Shown in pieces: positions 8,686-17,022 of a stretch of DNA of 32,928 nt (its first letter is position 1; each line of letters opens with the position of its first letter). The translations under genes and the position numbers were made by a program. This stretch comes from an uncultured Bacteroidales bacterium (GTDB lineage: Bacteria > Bacteroidota > Bacteroidia > Bacteroidales > Salinivirgaceae): assembly GCA_937981765.1 (NCBI GenBank), contig CALJOM010000016.1, positions 1 to 32,928 on the forward strand, written 5' to 3'. The notes under the pieces are model-generated. The model was not told where the DNA came from. It did no database searches and was given only the letters and a program-made list of their open reading frames with translations.

Positions 8686-8693
8686 TATCTTAG
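8686..8693 (+). promoter_or_regulatory. Possible -7 element of the M28 peptidase gene
   Basis: TATCTTAG is one mismatch from TATCTTTG and lies about 50 bases before the ATG. No clear -33 element is seen. It shares the 128-base divergent gap with the ssrA promoter. Confidence 0.3.
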
Positions 8694-8741
8694 CGAGCAC
8701 CTAATAGTTGTTGGTTAGTGGGAAGTTAAAAAATATTAGCC

Positions 8742-11129
8742 ATGACAAAATATCTGTGTATTCTAATTTTTGCTGTAATTTTCTCATTGTGGGTTAATGA
8801 GGCAACCTCCCAGGAGTATTCATCAGATAGCTATATTCTGAATTTTACACAATCGGTCAATGAAGATAGTCTTGCACGCTCAATACTTGACCTGGAAGGC
8901 TTTGTTAGCCGGTTTTCCATCAATTCTAACCGGGGCGATATTGCTCGTTATTTGAAGAGCAGATTGGAGGCCTATGGGGCGGAAGTGAGTTTAGATACCT
9001 TTGTAATGATCTCTCCGTATAATGGAGAGTCGTTGTTGCAATATAATGTAATTGGTAAAATAAGTGGAACCAGCAATGCAGGGCCGGTTTTAATCGGTGC
9101 GCATTACGACTCCTGTTGCCGGCCCGATTCTTCTCCCGGTGCTGATGATAATGCATCGGGGGTTGCTGCAGTTTTGGAAGCAGCTCGGTTGTATTATCAA
9201 CATAGTATCCGGCCTCGACGAACGGTTTATTTCTGTGCCTGGGCAGCCGAGGAACAAGGATTATTGGGGAGTAAAGATTACGCTACAAAACTAATGTACT
9301 CCAATCAAAAGTTAGCCTTGGCTATTAACCTCGATATGGTGGCCAATAGTCCTGATACAGCTATGAAGGTTAATTTTGAGGCATCGGCAACAGTTCGCGA
9401 TAAGGCAAAGTATTTTTCCTCAATAGATGGTACGCTTTCTTTGATAGAAGGCCCATCAACGGGCAATTCAGATCATGCTTCGTTTCGTGCCGTTGGATAT
9501 CCGATAGTTTACTATCATGAATATAGTTTTAGTCCGAACTACCATACGGCAAAAGATTTGTTTATTTATTTAAACATGGCTTACTGCAAACGAATTACAC
9601 AGGCAGCGATAGCAACTTTGATTGGTTTTTCAAACTTACCACCCGCCCCCGAATTTATTTATGCCGGCAACAGTGGCACAGGGGCTGGTATAAGTTTGGC
9701 TTGGAGACCAGTGGAATGTGCTGAGGCCTATCGTGTGGTTGTTAGCAACGATTCCCAAATCCTGCTCGATACGCTTCTTGCGAGTGTCTACTCGCTTAAT
9801 TATGAGGGAATTAATGCCTCGTATGTAGTTGTAAAGCTATATTCTGTCGATAGCCTTGGAGTGGAAAGTTTACCCAATTCTAAACAATTCGCCATAACCT
9901 CAACGCCTTTAGCTATCGAAAAGCTTACTGCAATTGGCTTCCCAGACCATATATCTTTGACATGGACCCCACCTGCCGAACGTGACCTAAAAGAGATTAT
10001 ACTTCTTCAACGACCTTACTTTTCCAATGTTGCCTATGATACTGTGGCAACCATCCCTCCCCATCAGACCTATTGGGATGTTTATCCCGATAACTCAATC
10101 CCATTATCATTCAAAGTTTTTGCCGTAGATTCGAGCGGGTTGAAAGGTTTTGATTCCAACGAGGCAACAACAGCCCTTGCGCGGTTCGATAAGGGGCTTT
10201 TGGTAATTAGCGATGCAACTTCCAATCCGTTTGGAATGACGGCCGACTCTATTCGTCGTTTTTTTCAGGCGCTTGATTCTGTAGTTCCTACTACGGTTAT
10301 GAGTGCACCCAATGTTTTCCCCGACATCTTCCAGGCCTATAAAATGGTTCTATGGCATAGCACTTCCGGAGGTTTATCGCAAAAAATGAAATCAGCAATC
10401 AGGCCTTTGGAAAATTATTTACAAAATGGGGGTTCTCTTGTTGTGAGTACCGATTACCCACAACGTTTATTAAATCCTGCCAATACTGCCAATCAGTCTT
10501 ATTACACGATAGATCCTGTAAATTCGTTCCTTCACATTCAGCAGTCGATATTGTTAAACGGAAGTTTAATGGAGGAGGCGATTGGAGTATCTCACTTCCC
10601 AACGTTAAGGGTTGATAAACGTAGGGTAACTACCAATCAGGGAAATTTGAACCATTTTTCTTCACTTGTTCCACGTGCACCGTTAGTTCCTATTTATACC
10701 GCTAATACATCTACATCGCAAAACGCAATGAATGGTTCGACTGTGGGGATTATGTCGGTTTCGGAACCTTCTATGGCAGTGTTGGCTTTTCCCCTTGCAT
10801 TTATGGAATATCATGATGTGGCGGCATTTATACGTCACATCTACTATAATGTGTATCAATCAACAGAGGAAATACCAAAGCCGGAATTTAGCTCCGTGAA
10901 AATTTTCCCCAATCCTGTTAATAATGCATTAACCGTATCATTTTCTACCGATGAGGCCAGTACGCTGATTACGGTTTATAACATGTATGGAAAGGTTATG
11001 CATAGTGCATGGCATCAAACGGTTTCGCCTTTCGAAAATTACAGATTCGAACTTTTGGTGGCAGATTATCCTCCCGGAATTTATGTTATCCGTGTTGGAA
11101 AAGAGGTGAAACGCTTTATTAAAAAATAA
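8742..11129 (+). CDS. Secreted M28-family zinc peptidase with T9SS sorting domain
   Basis: This 795-residue protein is the only plus-strand gene. A Sec signal covers residues 1 to about 23 (ends ATSQ). The M28 catalytic domain (about 40-295) has all expected ligands: H121 (IGAHYDS), D135 (PGADDNASG), general base E170 and ligand E171 (AAEEQGLLG), D198 (NLDM) and H268 (NYHTAKD). The family removes N-terminal amino acids from peptides with two zinc ions. Two fibronectin-III-like domains follow (about 300-480). Then comes an alpha/beta domain (about 485-690) with VLWHSTSGG and LENYLQNGGSLVVSTD, recalling class-I glutamine-amidotransferase-like folds found in secreted peptidases. The last ~75 residues (FPNPVNNALTVSF to KRFIKK) are a type A T9SS sorting domain, so it is probably exported across the outer membrane. 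Convergent with tsaC, 25 bases away, with no terminator seen between them. Confidence 0.93.
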   Translation: MTKYLCILIFAVIFSLWVNEATSQEYSSDSYILNFTQSVNEDSLARSILDLEGFVSRFSINSNRGDIARYLKSRLEAYGAEVSLDTFVMISPYNGESLLQYNVIGKISGTSNAGPVLIGAHYDSCCRPDSSPGADDNASGVAAVLEAARLYYQHSIRPRRTVYFCAWAAEEQGLLGSKDYATKLMYSNQKLALAINLDMVANSPDTAMKVNFEASATVRDKAKYFSSIDGTLSLIEGPSTGNSDHASFRAVGYPIVYYHEYSFSPNYHTAKDLFIYLNMAYCKRITQAAIATLIGFSNLPPAPEFIYAGNSGTGAGISLAWRPVECAEAYRVVVSNDSQILLDTLLASVYSLNYEGINASYVVVKLYSVDSLGVESLPNSKQFAITSTPLAIEKLTAIGFPDHISLTWTPPAERDLKEIILLQRPYFSNVAYDTVATIPPHQTYWDVYPDNSIPLSFKVFAVDSSGLKGFDSNEATTALARFDKGLLVISDATSNPFGMTADSIRRFFQALDSVVPTTVMSAPNVFPDIFQAYKMVLWHSTSGGLSQKMKSAIRPLENYLQNGGSLVVSTDYPQRLLNPANTANQSYYTIDPVNSFLHIQQSILLNGSLMEEAIGVSHFPTLRVDKRRVTTNQGNLNHFSSLVPRAPLVPIYTANTSTSQNAMNGSTVGIMSVSEPSMAVLAFPLAFMEYHDVAAFIRHIYYNVYQSTEEIPKPEFSSVKIFPNPVNNALTVSFSTDEASTLITVYNMYGKVMHSAWHQTVSPFENYRFELLVADYPPGIYVIRVGKEVKRFIKK

Positions 11130-11154
11130 CGGATATTTGGTATGTAAGGATGCT

Positions 11155-12114
11155 TCAATGTAAGTTCTTTCTCCACCAGTATTCGGCTTTGCGGAGGCGG
11201 TCCATAATTGCTATCCCTACCCCTGTTTCGGGCACCGCCTCAATGGCGATGGATTCCACATCCGGATCGTTCTCCATAGCGTGCATGGTTTCAAACATTT
11301 TAGAGGCAAACTCTTTCAGGTCAGAATTTTGAGTGAGCCGAACTACTTTTTTAAAGTAGGAGTCCATAGCTCCACTAAAGGATATTAATCCGGAACGGGG
11401 TGGATTTATGTATTCAAAATTATCGGGGGTTACTATGAGTGTTTGCTTTACGGGGCTGTAGTGCGACTTCATCATTCCCGGTGCGGCAACAATTTGTTTT
11501 ACCGGAGTATTGTCGAAAGGGATAAGTGTTTCGATTTCTTCGCGGGTGATGACACCATTGCGAAGAATCTGAAATCCCTTTGGGGTTAGCTGAATAATGG
11601 TTGATTCAATTCCAACCGTGGTTTTTCCGCCATCGAGAATCATTTCAACATTGGGCAGTTGTTTTCTAACGTGTTGGGCGGTGGTGGGGCTGATTCTTCC
11701 AAATTTGTTGGCGCTGGGAGCGGCTATAGGAACTCCGGCAAGGCGAATCAGTTCACGAGCAACCGGCACAGCCGGCAATCGAATTCCTACTGTCGGTAGA
11801 CCGGAAGTTACAATATCGGGAATTATCTCTTTTTTAGGGAGCACCAAGGTTAGAGGACCAGGCCAAAATTTGCGGATTAAAAGTTCCACCCTTTGATCTT
11901 CAGAGCATGCGTATTTGTGCAGCTCGGATGAATCGGCGATGTGTACGATCAATGGGTCGAACGAGGGGCGCTCTTTAGCCTCAAAAATTCGGGCTACGGC
12001 TATAGGGTCCAGGGCGTTGGCTCCCAATCCGTAAACAGTTTCGGTTGGGAAGGCAACCAGTTTCCCTTCGCGGATTAAACGTGCGGCCTCTTGAATTTGT
12101 TCGTTGCTTGTCAT
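11155..12114 (-). CDS. tsaC: L-threonylcarbamoyladenylate synthase (Sua5/TsaC type)
   Basis: This enzyme makes threonylcarbamoyl-AMP from threonine, bicarbonate and ATP, the first step of the t6A37 modification of ANN-decoding tRNAs. The YrdC-type domain (about residues 5-190) has VAFPTETVYGLGANA, EAKERPSFDPLIVHI, PGPLTLVLPKK and APSANKFGRISPTTA, all family motifs. At 319 residues it is the long Sua5 form; the C-terminal ~110 residues are the Sua5 domain, reached through APGMMKSHYSPVK. It lies 27 bases downstream of purE and is probably the last gene of the purK-purE operon. Confidence 0.95.
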   Translation of the reverse strand: MTSNEQIQEAARLIREGKLVAFPTETVYGLGANALDPIAVARIFEAKERPSFDPLIVHIADSSELHKYACSEDQRVELLIRKFWPGPLTLVLPKKEIIPDIVTSGLPTVGIRLPAVPVARELIRLAGVPIAAPSANKFGRISPTTAQHVRKQLPNVEMILDGGKTTVGIESTIIQLTPKGFQILRNGVITREEIETLIPFDNTPVKQIVAAPGMMKSHYSPVKQTLIVTPDNFEYINPPRSGLISFSGAMDSYFKKVVRLTQNSDLKEFASKMFETMHAMENDPDVESIAIEAVPETGVGIAIMDRLRKAEYWWRKNLH

Positions 12115-12141
12115 TCGGGAAAGGGAGTGAATTCGTTTGCT

Positions 12142-12645
12142 TTAATTCCCCGAATTTCGGAGTTCTTCCGATTTTTTCATTACACTGGCTTTCATTTGCT
12201 CCTTAAATTCCAAAATCCGTTGTCGGATATTTTGGTCTTTTATCGAAACAATTTGTGCAGCAAGAATTCCGGCGTTTTTGGCACCGTTGAGTGCAACCGT
12301 AGCAACGGGAACTCCTGCAGGCATTTGAAGTATGGAAAGAACCGAATCCCAACCGTCGATGGAGTTGCTCGATTTTATCGGAACACCAATAACCGGAAGT
12401 GGCGTAATGGAGGCAATCATTCCTGGAAGATGGGCAGCCCCTCCGGCACCTGCAATAATAACTTCTATGCCACGCTGGTGTGCTGTGGATGCAAAGTGAA
12501 ACATTTTATCGGGGGTTCGGTGAGCTGAAACAATGTCTATTTCGTATGCAATTCCAAAATTTTCTAGAATTTCTGCTGCTTGTTTCATGGTGGGAAGGTC
12601 GGAATCTGATCCCATAACTATGCTAACACGGCGAGTTTTTTCCAT
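12142..12645 (-). CDS. purE: N5-carboxyaminoimidazole ribonucleotide mutase
   Basis: PurE converts N5-CAIR to CAIR in purine synthesis, using the product of the adjacent PurK. At 167 residues it has normal length. GSDSDLPTM (about 12-20) binds the substrate phosphate, SAHRTPDKM (about 40-48) carries the catalytic His of class I PurE, and [12 protein letters not shown] with GVPIKS complete the active site. It starts 11 bases after the purK stop, and tsaC follows 27 bases on. Confidence 0.97.
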   Translation of the reverse strand: MEKTRRVSIVMGSDSDLPTMKQAAEILENFGIAYEIDIVSAHRTPDKMFHFASTAHQRGIEVIIAGAGGAAHLPGMIASITPLPVIGVPIKSSNSIDGWDSVLSILQMPAGVPVATVALNGAKNAGILAAQIVSIKDQNIRQRILEFKEQMKASVMKKSEELRNSGN

Positions 12646-12656
12646 GGTGTAGGTTA

Positions 12657-13814
12657 TTAGAGGGATTTAACTTTTAATGTTGTTTTTACCTTTTCGGCTT
12701 TTTCCATGGCCTCTTCAAGTGTGTTCCCAAGAATGGTTACGTGTCCCATTTTCCGAAATGGTTTTGTAATTTTTTTGCCGTAAAGATGAACCTTAACCCC
12801 ATCGATGGCTAGAACATCTTCAAGTCCTTCGTATTTAACAGGGCCTTCGTACCCAATCGCTCCCAAAACATTTATCATTACAGCCGGTTTTTTCATTTCC
12901 GTGCTACCCAATGGAAGGTTTAATATGGCGCGGATATGTTGTTCAAACTGGGAGGTTATCATGCTCTCTATGGTGTGATGGCCGCTATTGTGTGTTCGGG
13001 GAGCCATTTCGTTAACAAAAATCTCGCCTTTCTTACTGATAAAAAACTCTATGGCCAGTATTCCTTCGTACTGAAGTTGTTGAACTATGGTTGTTGCAAT
13101 TTTAAACAGATGATTTTCAGTCTCTTTTCCAACCGAGGCTGGGCTAAAGAGTTTGTCAACCAGATTAGCCCTAGGATCGAATACCATTTCTACCACCGGA
13201 AAACATTTTATTTCTCCTGTAAAGTTGCGCGCTACCAGTACTGCCACCTCCTTATCAATGTCAATTCTGGTTTCTGTTATTGAGGGTCCTTCCATCAGGT
13301 TGAATAAATCTTCATGTTTTGATACCGGAAATACGCCACGTCCGTCGTATCCCCCCCTGCGTAGTTTTTGAACAAATGGAAGGGATAGCCGGTCATGGTT
13401 TATAGCTTCGCGGATTGCTTCAGCGTTTTCAAATAACTGAAAAGGGGCAGTGGGGATATTATGTTTTTGGTAAAAAAGTTTTTGTTCTCCTTTGTCTTGA
13501 ATCATGGCCAGAATTTCAGGGTCGGGCTTTACAGAAATTCCTTCAGCTTTTAGTTGGCGAACTGCTTCTATGTTAATGTTCTCCAATTCGTAGGTGAGGA
13601 TATCTACTTGCCGTCCAAGAGAAAGAACTGCATGGTAGTCGAGGTGATGCCCTTGAACATAACGGCTTGCTAACATGGCTGCCGGACAGCTTGGATCGTT
13701 GTCCAGAATATAGGTTTCTATACCCCATTTACTGGCTTCCTGAATAAGCATTTTACCCAATTGACCACCGGCCACTATACCTAATCGTAAATTTGAAGTG
13801 GATATTTTATTCAT
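12657..13814 (-). CDS. purK: N5-carboxyaminoimidazole ribonucleotide synthase
   Basis: PurK is an ATP-grasp enzyme that carboxylates AIR to N5-CAIR with bicarbonate and ATP. The N-terminal nucleotide-binding motif [17 protein letters not shown], the ATP-grasp loop [12 protein letters not shown] and the [16 protein letters not shown] segment are diagnostic. The open frame reaches back to 13916. I chose the ATG at 13814 (385 residues) because it places the nucleotide-binding motif about 10 residues from the start, as in other PurKs, and because a good promoter (13845-13875) lies inside the extension. First gene of purK-purE-tsaC. Confidence 0.95.
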   Translation of the reverse strand: MNKISTSNLRLGIVAGGQLGKMLIQEASKWGIETYILDNDPSCPAAMLASRYVQGHHLDYHAVLSLGRQVDILTYELENINIEAVRQLKAEGISVKPDPEILAMIQDKGEQKLFYQKHNIPTAPFQLFENAEAIREAINHDRLSLPFVQKLRRGGYDGRGVFPVSKHEDLFNLMEGPSITETRIDIDKEVAVLVARNFTGEIKCFPVVEMVFDPRANLVDKLFSPASVGKETENHLFKIATTIVQQLQYEGILAIEFFISKKGEIFVNEMAPRTHNSGHHTIESMITSQFEQHIRAILNLPLGSTEMKKPAVMINVLGAIGYEGPVKYEGLEDVLAIDGVKVHLYGKKITKPFRKMGHVTILGNTLEEAMEKAEKVKTTLKVKSL

Positions 13815-13844
13815 TCTTACTTCAGTAGTCTGAAAATCTTTTGA

Positions 13845-13875
13845 CAAAAGTACGAATTTAAAACGGTATTTCCAA
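13845..13875 (-). promoter_or_regulatory. Promoter of purK-purE-tsaC
   Basis: TACTTTTG (13845-13852, minus) matches TAnnTTTG exactly, with a TTG 20 bases upstream (13873-13875). The expected start near 13837 leaves a leader of about 23 bases before the purK ATG. I see no purine riboswitch in this short leader. Confidence 0.6.
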
Positions 13876-13920
13876 TTGGGCGTTGCAAACCGATGTGTGT
13901 TTTCCGTAAGTAGCACACGA

Positions 13921-13964
13921 AAAAGCCCCTATCCAAATTTGGGCCATGTTGTTGGGAGGGGCTT
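13921..13964 (-). terminator. Terminator downstream of comF
   Basis: An 8-bp stem AAGCCCCT/AGGGGCTT (13957-13964 with 13923-13930) encloses a 26-base loop containing a smaller CCAAATTTGG palindrome. The A-run at 13920-13924 gives five T on the minus strand. It lies 115 bases after the comF stop and before the purK promoter. Confidence 0.65.
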
Positions 13965-14078
13965 AATGTTGGTTTTGATTATTTTCCAAATATAGTGCAA
14001 TGGGGTGAAAAATTGTAAATCGTATTGGGATTTTAACAAATTAATAACACAGTTGGCCAGTTATTTTAGTGGTTTGCA

Positions 14079-14786
14079 TTAACGGTTATCGGCCATTCCA
14101 ATGCAAGCAATCGAGCAGGTAATGTTTTCTAATTCATTGAGGGTTGTAATCAGCGATTCTATAGTAGCTCCGGTTGTAATTATATCGTCGATAATTAATA
14201 GATGTTTTCCGGAAAGAAGTTGTGGCTGGGTTACTTCAAAAATGTTTTCCACATTTAGCCAGCGATCAAAACGGTTTTTTCTGGTTTGTGTCTGGGTGGC
14301 TACCACTCGCCGAACCGAAGTTGTATCTACGGGTTTATTAAGAAAAGCGGCAATGCCGTTGGCTATGATTTCTGCCTGATTGTAGCCTCGTTTTTTTAGT
14401 CGCTTAGGATGGAGGGGGATGGGAAGCAATAGATCGATAGTTTCGAATTCGGTTCCTAATAGTTCAGCTCCTAATTCTTTTCCTAATGCATATCCTATTT
14501 CTTTCTCGCCGTGATATTTAAGTTTCATAATTATCTTTTGTAAGGTGCTTTCTTTGTGATAAAAACAGAGAGCAGTTGCGTATTTAACATTTACTCGTCC
14601 CCAAAAGATTTGTTCAAGGGGGTTATTGCGGTTGTTGTGAAAATGGGTTCGGTGCAAATTATAGAGGCATGACAAACAAAGGGTTTCTTCTCCAGTTCCC
14701 AGGGGGGTGCTGCATCCAGCGCAAATTCTAGGATAGAAAAGTTCTACGATATCGGAGAGTAGAGAAATGTTGTTAAATGTTACCAT
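14079..14786 (-). CDS. ComF family protein (zinc ribbon plus phosphoribosyltransferase fold)
   Basis: This 235-residue protein has the ComF layout. A four-Cys zinc ribbon covers residues 22-40 (C22, C25, C37, C40) and a phosphoribosyltransferase domain follows. KLKYHGEKEIG (about 88-98) and RGYNQAEIIANGI are conserved ComF segments. IIDDIITTGATI (about 198-209) is the PRPP-binding loop. Relatives aid DNA uptake or recombinational handling of incoming DNA (ComF/GntX), but the biochemical role is not settled, and the name does not prove competence here. It overlaps yraN by 7 bases, so the two are translationally linked. Confidence 0.92.
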   Translation of the reverse strand: MVTFNNISLLSDIVELFYPRICAGCSTPLGTGEETLCLSCLYNLHRTHFHNNRNNPLEQIFWGRVNVKYATALCFYHKESTLQKIIMKLKYHGEKEIGYALGKELGAELLGTEFETIDLLLPIPLHPKRLKKRGYNQAEIIANGIAAFLNKPVDTTSVRRVVATQTQTRKNRFDRWLNVENIFEVTQPQLLSGKHLLIIDDIITTGATIESLITTLNELENITCSIACIGMADNR

Positions 14787-15142
14787 GTCGGGATGATTGC
14801 ATTTTCGATATGCTCAATTTGTGTTTTCCGGTTTGCAATGAATACCTTTATTACATCAATACGGGCTTCTTGTTGCCATCCGTTTTGTGTAATATAGTGG
14901 TGTGCTCCTTCAATCAGTTGTTTTTGTTTGCTGCGGGTTAAACTGTCTTCAGGCGAAAAATCCGGATTTGGTGTGCGAGTTTTAACTTCAATGAAAACCA
15001 ATTGGTTATTTTGGATAGCAATGATGTCGATTTCGTATTTACGATATCGCCAGTTACGGTGTTGAATTTGGTATCCGTTTTTTATCAGATAGTTGACGGC
15101 GGTTTCTTCACCAAATTTTCCTAACTGATTATGGGTTGCCAT
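14780..15142 (-). CDS. yraN: YraN/UPF0102 family endonuclease-like protein
   Basis: This 120-residue protein has the length and pattern of UPF0102. LGKFGEETAVNYLIKNGY at the N-terminus is followed by a restriction-endonuclease-like core with E37, D39, E52 and K54 (YEIDIIAIQNNQLVFIEVKTR pattern). These are the usual metal and catalytic positions of the PD-(D/E)xK fold. The true substrate is unknown in the family. It overlaps ldcA by 14 bases upstream and comF by 7 downstream. Pairing with comF suggests a DNA-processing role, which is inference. Confidence 0.92.
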   Translation of the reverse strand: MATHNQLGKFGEETAVNYLIKNGYQIQHRNWRYRKYEIDIIAIQNNQLVFIEVKTRTPNPDFSPEDSLTRSKQKQLIEGAHHYITQNGWQQEARIDVIKVFIANRKTQIEHIENAIIPTW

Positions 15143-16055
15143 GATACAGAAGGGTTGTGCGTTTAGTACCTATGTTTAACGTTGCATTTGCTCCGATAAG
15201 TAGGGGTAAATTATAATCGGTGTGTCCAAATGGGGCGTTGTGGGTAACTGGAATTGCTGGTGGAGATTGGAAGTAGTGCGTTATTATTTCGTTGACATTT
15301 TTTCCAAAGGGCACGGAATTATCGTGCATATTAGTAAAGCTTCCGACTATAAGTGCTTTGGGCTTGCATTTATTTCCGAGTCGAAGATTATTGCATATGC
15401 GGTCGATATGGTAAAGATACTCGTCGATATCTTCAATCATAAGCAATGTGTTTTCAATGGGAATGTCGAAAGGTGTGCCCCTAAGTGAGTAGATAACAGA
15501 GAGGTTCCCTCCAACTACTTTTCCGGAGGTTGTTCCCGGGACGTCAAAGGGTGTTGCTTCCCATTCAATCGGGACTCTTTTGCCCGTTATAAACGATAGC
15601 ATTAGACCAAATGAGATAGCCGTTTCGTGGTTGTTTTTAAACGAAAAAGCCAATGGGGCATGCAGGCTAACTACGTTGTGTTTAAAAATAGCCATATGGA
15701 TAGCTGTAATATCGGAGAATCCAATTATCCATTTGGGATTATTTCGTAAAGGGGTGAAATCAATTTTATCGATAATTCTGGCGGCGCCGTACCCCCCTCG
15801 TGCGCACCAGATGGCACGAACGCCTTCGTCGTTTAGTGCTTTTTGAAAATCTTCTGTGCGTTCGTCATCACTGCCGGCAAATTGACCTTCGGTTTTCCCA
15901 ATAGTTTCTCCGTATTCAATCCGAAATCCGTGTTGACGTATCCATTCGGCTGCGGGGAGTATTTCTTCCAAAGTAACAAAGCGCGATGGACAAACTATTT
16001 TTATTCTATCGCCCGGTTTTAAATCGGGAGGATAAATTGTGAGCTGATGTTCCAT
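15129..16055 (-). CDS. LD-carboxypeptidase, S66 family (LdcA/MccF-like)
   Basis: S66 serine peptidases cut the bond between meso-diaminopimelate and the terminal D-Ala of murein tetrapeptides during cell-wall recycling, or in MccF inactivate microcin C. The triad can be placed by comparison with LdcA: S114 in GFSDITAIH, E208 in LLMIEDIDEY and H278 in PFGHTDYN. CARGGYGAARI (about 84-94) is the family signature. At 308 residues the length is normal. No Sec signal is seen, so it is probably cytoplasmic. The murein-recycling role is more likely than microcin resistance, but the sequence alone does not decide. Confidence 0.93.
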   Translation of the reverse strand: MEHQLTIYPPDLKPGDRIKIVCPSRFVTLEEILPAAEWIRQHGFRIEYGETIGKTEGQFAGSDDERTEDFQKALNDEGVRAIWCARGGYGAARIIDKIDFTPLRNNPKWIIGFSDITAIHMAIFKHNVVSLHAPLAFSFKNNHETAISFGLMLSFITGKRVPIEWEATPFDVPGTTSGKVVGGNLSVIYSLRGTPFDIPIENTLLMIEDIDEYLYHIDRICNNLRLGNKCKPKALIVGSFTNMHDNSVPFGKNVNEIITHYFQSPPAIPVTHNAPFGHTDYNLPLLIGANATLNIGTKRTTLLYHGNP

Positions 16056-16081
16056 GCATCCACATTTTTAGCTTATAGGCA

Positions 16082-16089
16082 CAAAGTTA
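16082..16089 (-). promoter_or_regulatory. Promoter -7 element before ldcA-yraN-comF
   Basis: TAACTTTG on the minus strand matches TAnnTTTG, 26 bases upstream of the ldcA ATG, with no strong -33 TTTG. It suggests that ldcA-yraN-comF can be transcribed apart from the kinase genes further upstream. Confidence 0.5.
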
Positions 16090-16119
16090 GCAATTGTTGT
16101 TGGTTTATAGGTTAGTTTC

Positions 16120-16968
16120 TTAAGCATCCTCTAAAATCGAGGTAATAACTGTGGAAGTTATTTCTTTTCGCTGACTTGTGGTTTGTGCAAGAATTTCTTC
16201 TATCTTGTGTCGATTCATCAGATGTGGTGGTTTGGGAAATGTGATTTTGAAGGTTAGGGCTTCTATCCATTCCCTCCATTTTTTATCTTTCACCAAATTG
16301 TAATTCGGAAAAGAGTTGAGTTGTTGGTGCATTAAAAGTACAGGGTTTGGGTTTTCAAACGGAACTTTATTAGTCAGCAGGTGAAATGCCATTAAAGCCC
16401 ACATATAGTAGTCGCTGCTTGTATTACACAGATCGAAGCGGTTTAATATCATCTCGGGTGGTGCGTATAAAAACGTAAAAGGTATTTTGTAATTTTTAGG
16501 TTGTTGAAATTTAATGGGAATTGATGCTCCAAAATCAATTAACATAACTTGTTTTCCGGGAGTTACTAAAAAATTGGAGGGTTTAACGTCGATGCAGAGG
16601 TAATTGAATGTGTGGAGTTTATGAATTTCTTTGAACGCGTAAAGAAGAATGGGTTCGATGTTCATTTTCTTGGGAAGTTTCTTTAAATCGCTTCCTTCGA
16701 TAAAATTGCGAATAAACAAAACGCTGTTGTCTGAAAATTCTATTTTCGACGGATATTGTGGGTACATCTTATCCCAAATATCTCTCTGTCGGATAAACCG
16801 CTCCCTTTCAAATGGATGAAGATCGGGATTGGCTATTTTGCAGACTATATGCACGTTGTTGTTTCTGTTTTTGAGAATATATATTTTACTGAATTTGCCG
16901 GAGCAGAAGGGGCTAAGTTTAGTGTCGAATTCAAAATCGGTGTTTGAGAAAGTTATTCTTAAAGGCAT
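16120..16968 (-). CDS. Small eukaryotic-type Ser/Thr protein kinase
   Basis: This 282-residue protein is essentially a bare kinase domain with no membrane segment or sensor domain. Visible landmarks: the ATP-anchoring lysine K44 (IVCKIANP), catalytic-loop D127-x-K129-P-S-N132 (CIDVKPSNFLV, with Cys-Ile in place of the usual His-Arg), the metal-binding D145-F-G, an APPE motif at 169-172, and D186 before YMWALMAFHLLT. The Gly-rich loop is degenerate (SGKFSKIY). The key Lys and both Asp are kept, so it is probably active; lack of the HRD arginine suggests no activation-loop switch. It lies 54 bases downstream of the hybrid histidine kinase on the same strand. Its substrate is unknown. Confidence 0.88.
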   Translation of the reverse strand: MPLRITFSNTDFEFDTKLSPFCSGKFSKIYILKNRNNNVHIVCKIANPDLHPFERERFIRQRDIWDKMYPQYPSKIEFSDNSVLFIRNFIEGSDLKKLPKKMNIEPILLYAFKEIHKLHTFNYLCIDVKPSNFLVTPGKQVMLIDFGASIPIKFQQPKNYKIPFTFLYAPPEMILNRFDLCNTSSDYYMWALMAFHLLTNKVPFENPNPVLLMHQQLNSFPNYNLVKDKKWREWIEALTFKITFPKPPHLMNRHKIEEILAQTTSQRKEITSTVITSILEDA

Positions 16969-17022
16969 TTGAAAGTTCTCTTTGGGGAGAAGATTCGTGA
17001 CAAAAATTTTCTCTTAGTGTAA

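Noticed and set aside
13815..13916. N-terminal extension of purK
   Set aside because: It contains a probable promoter and does not resemble PurK N-termini.
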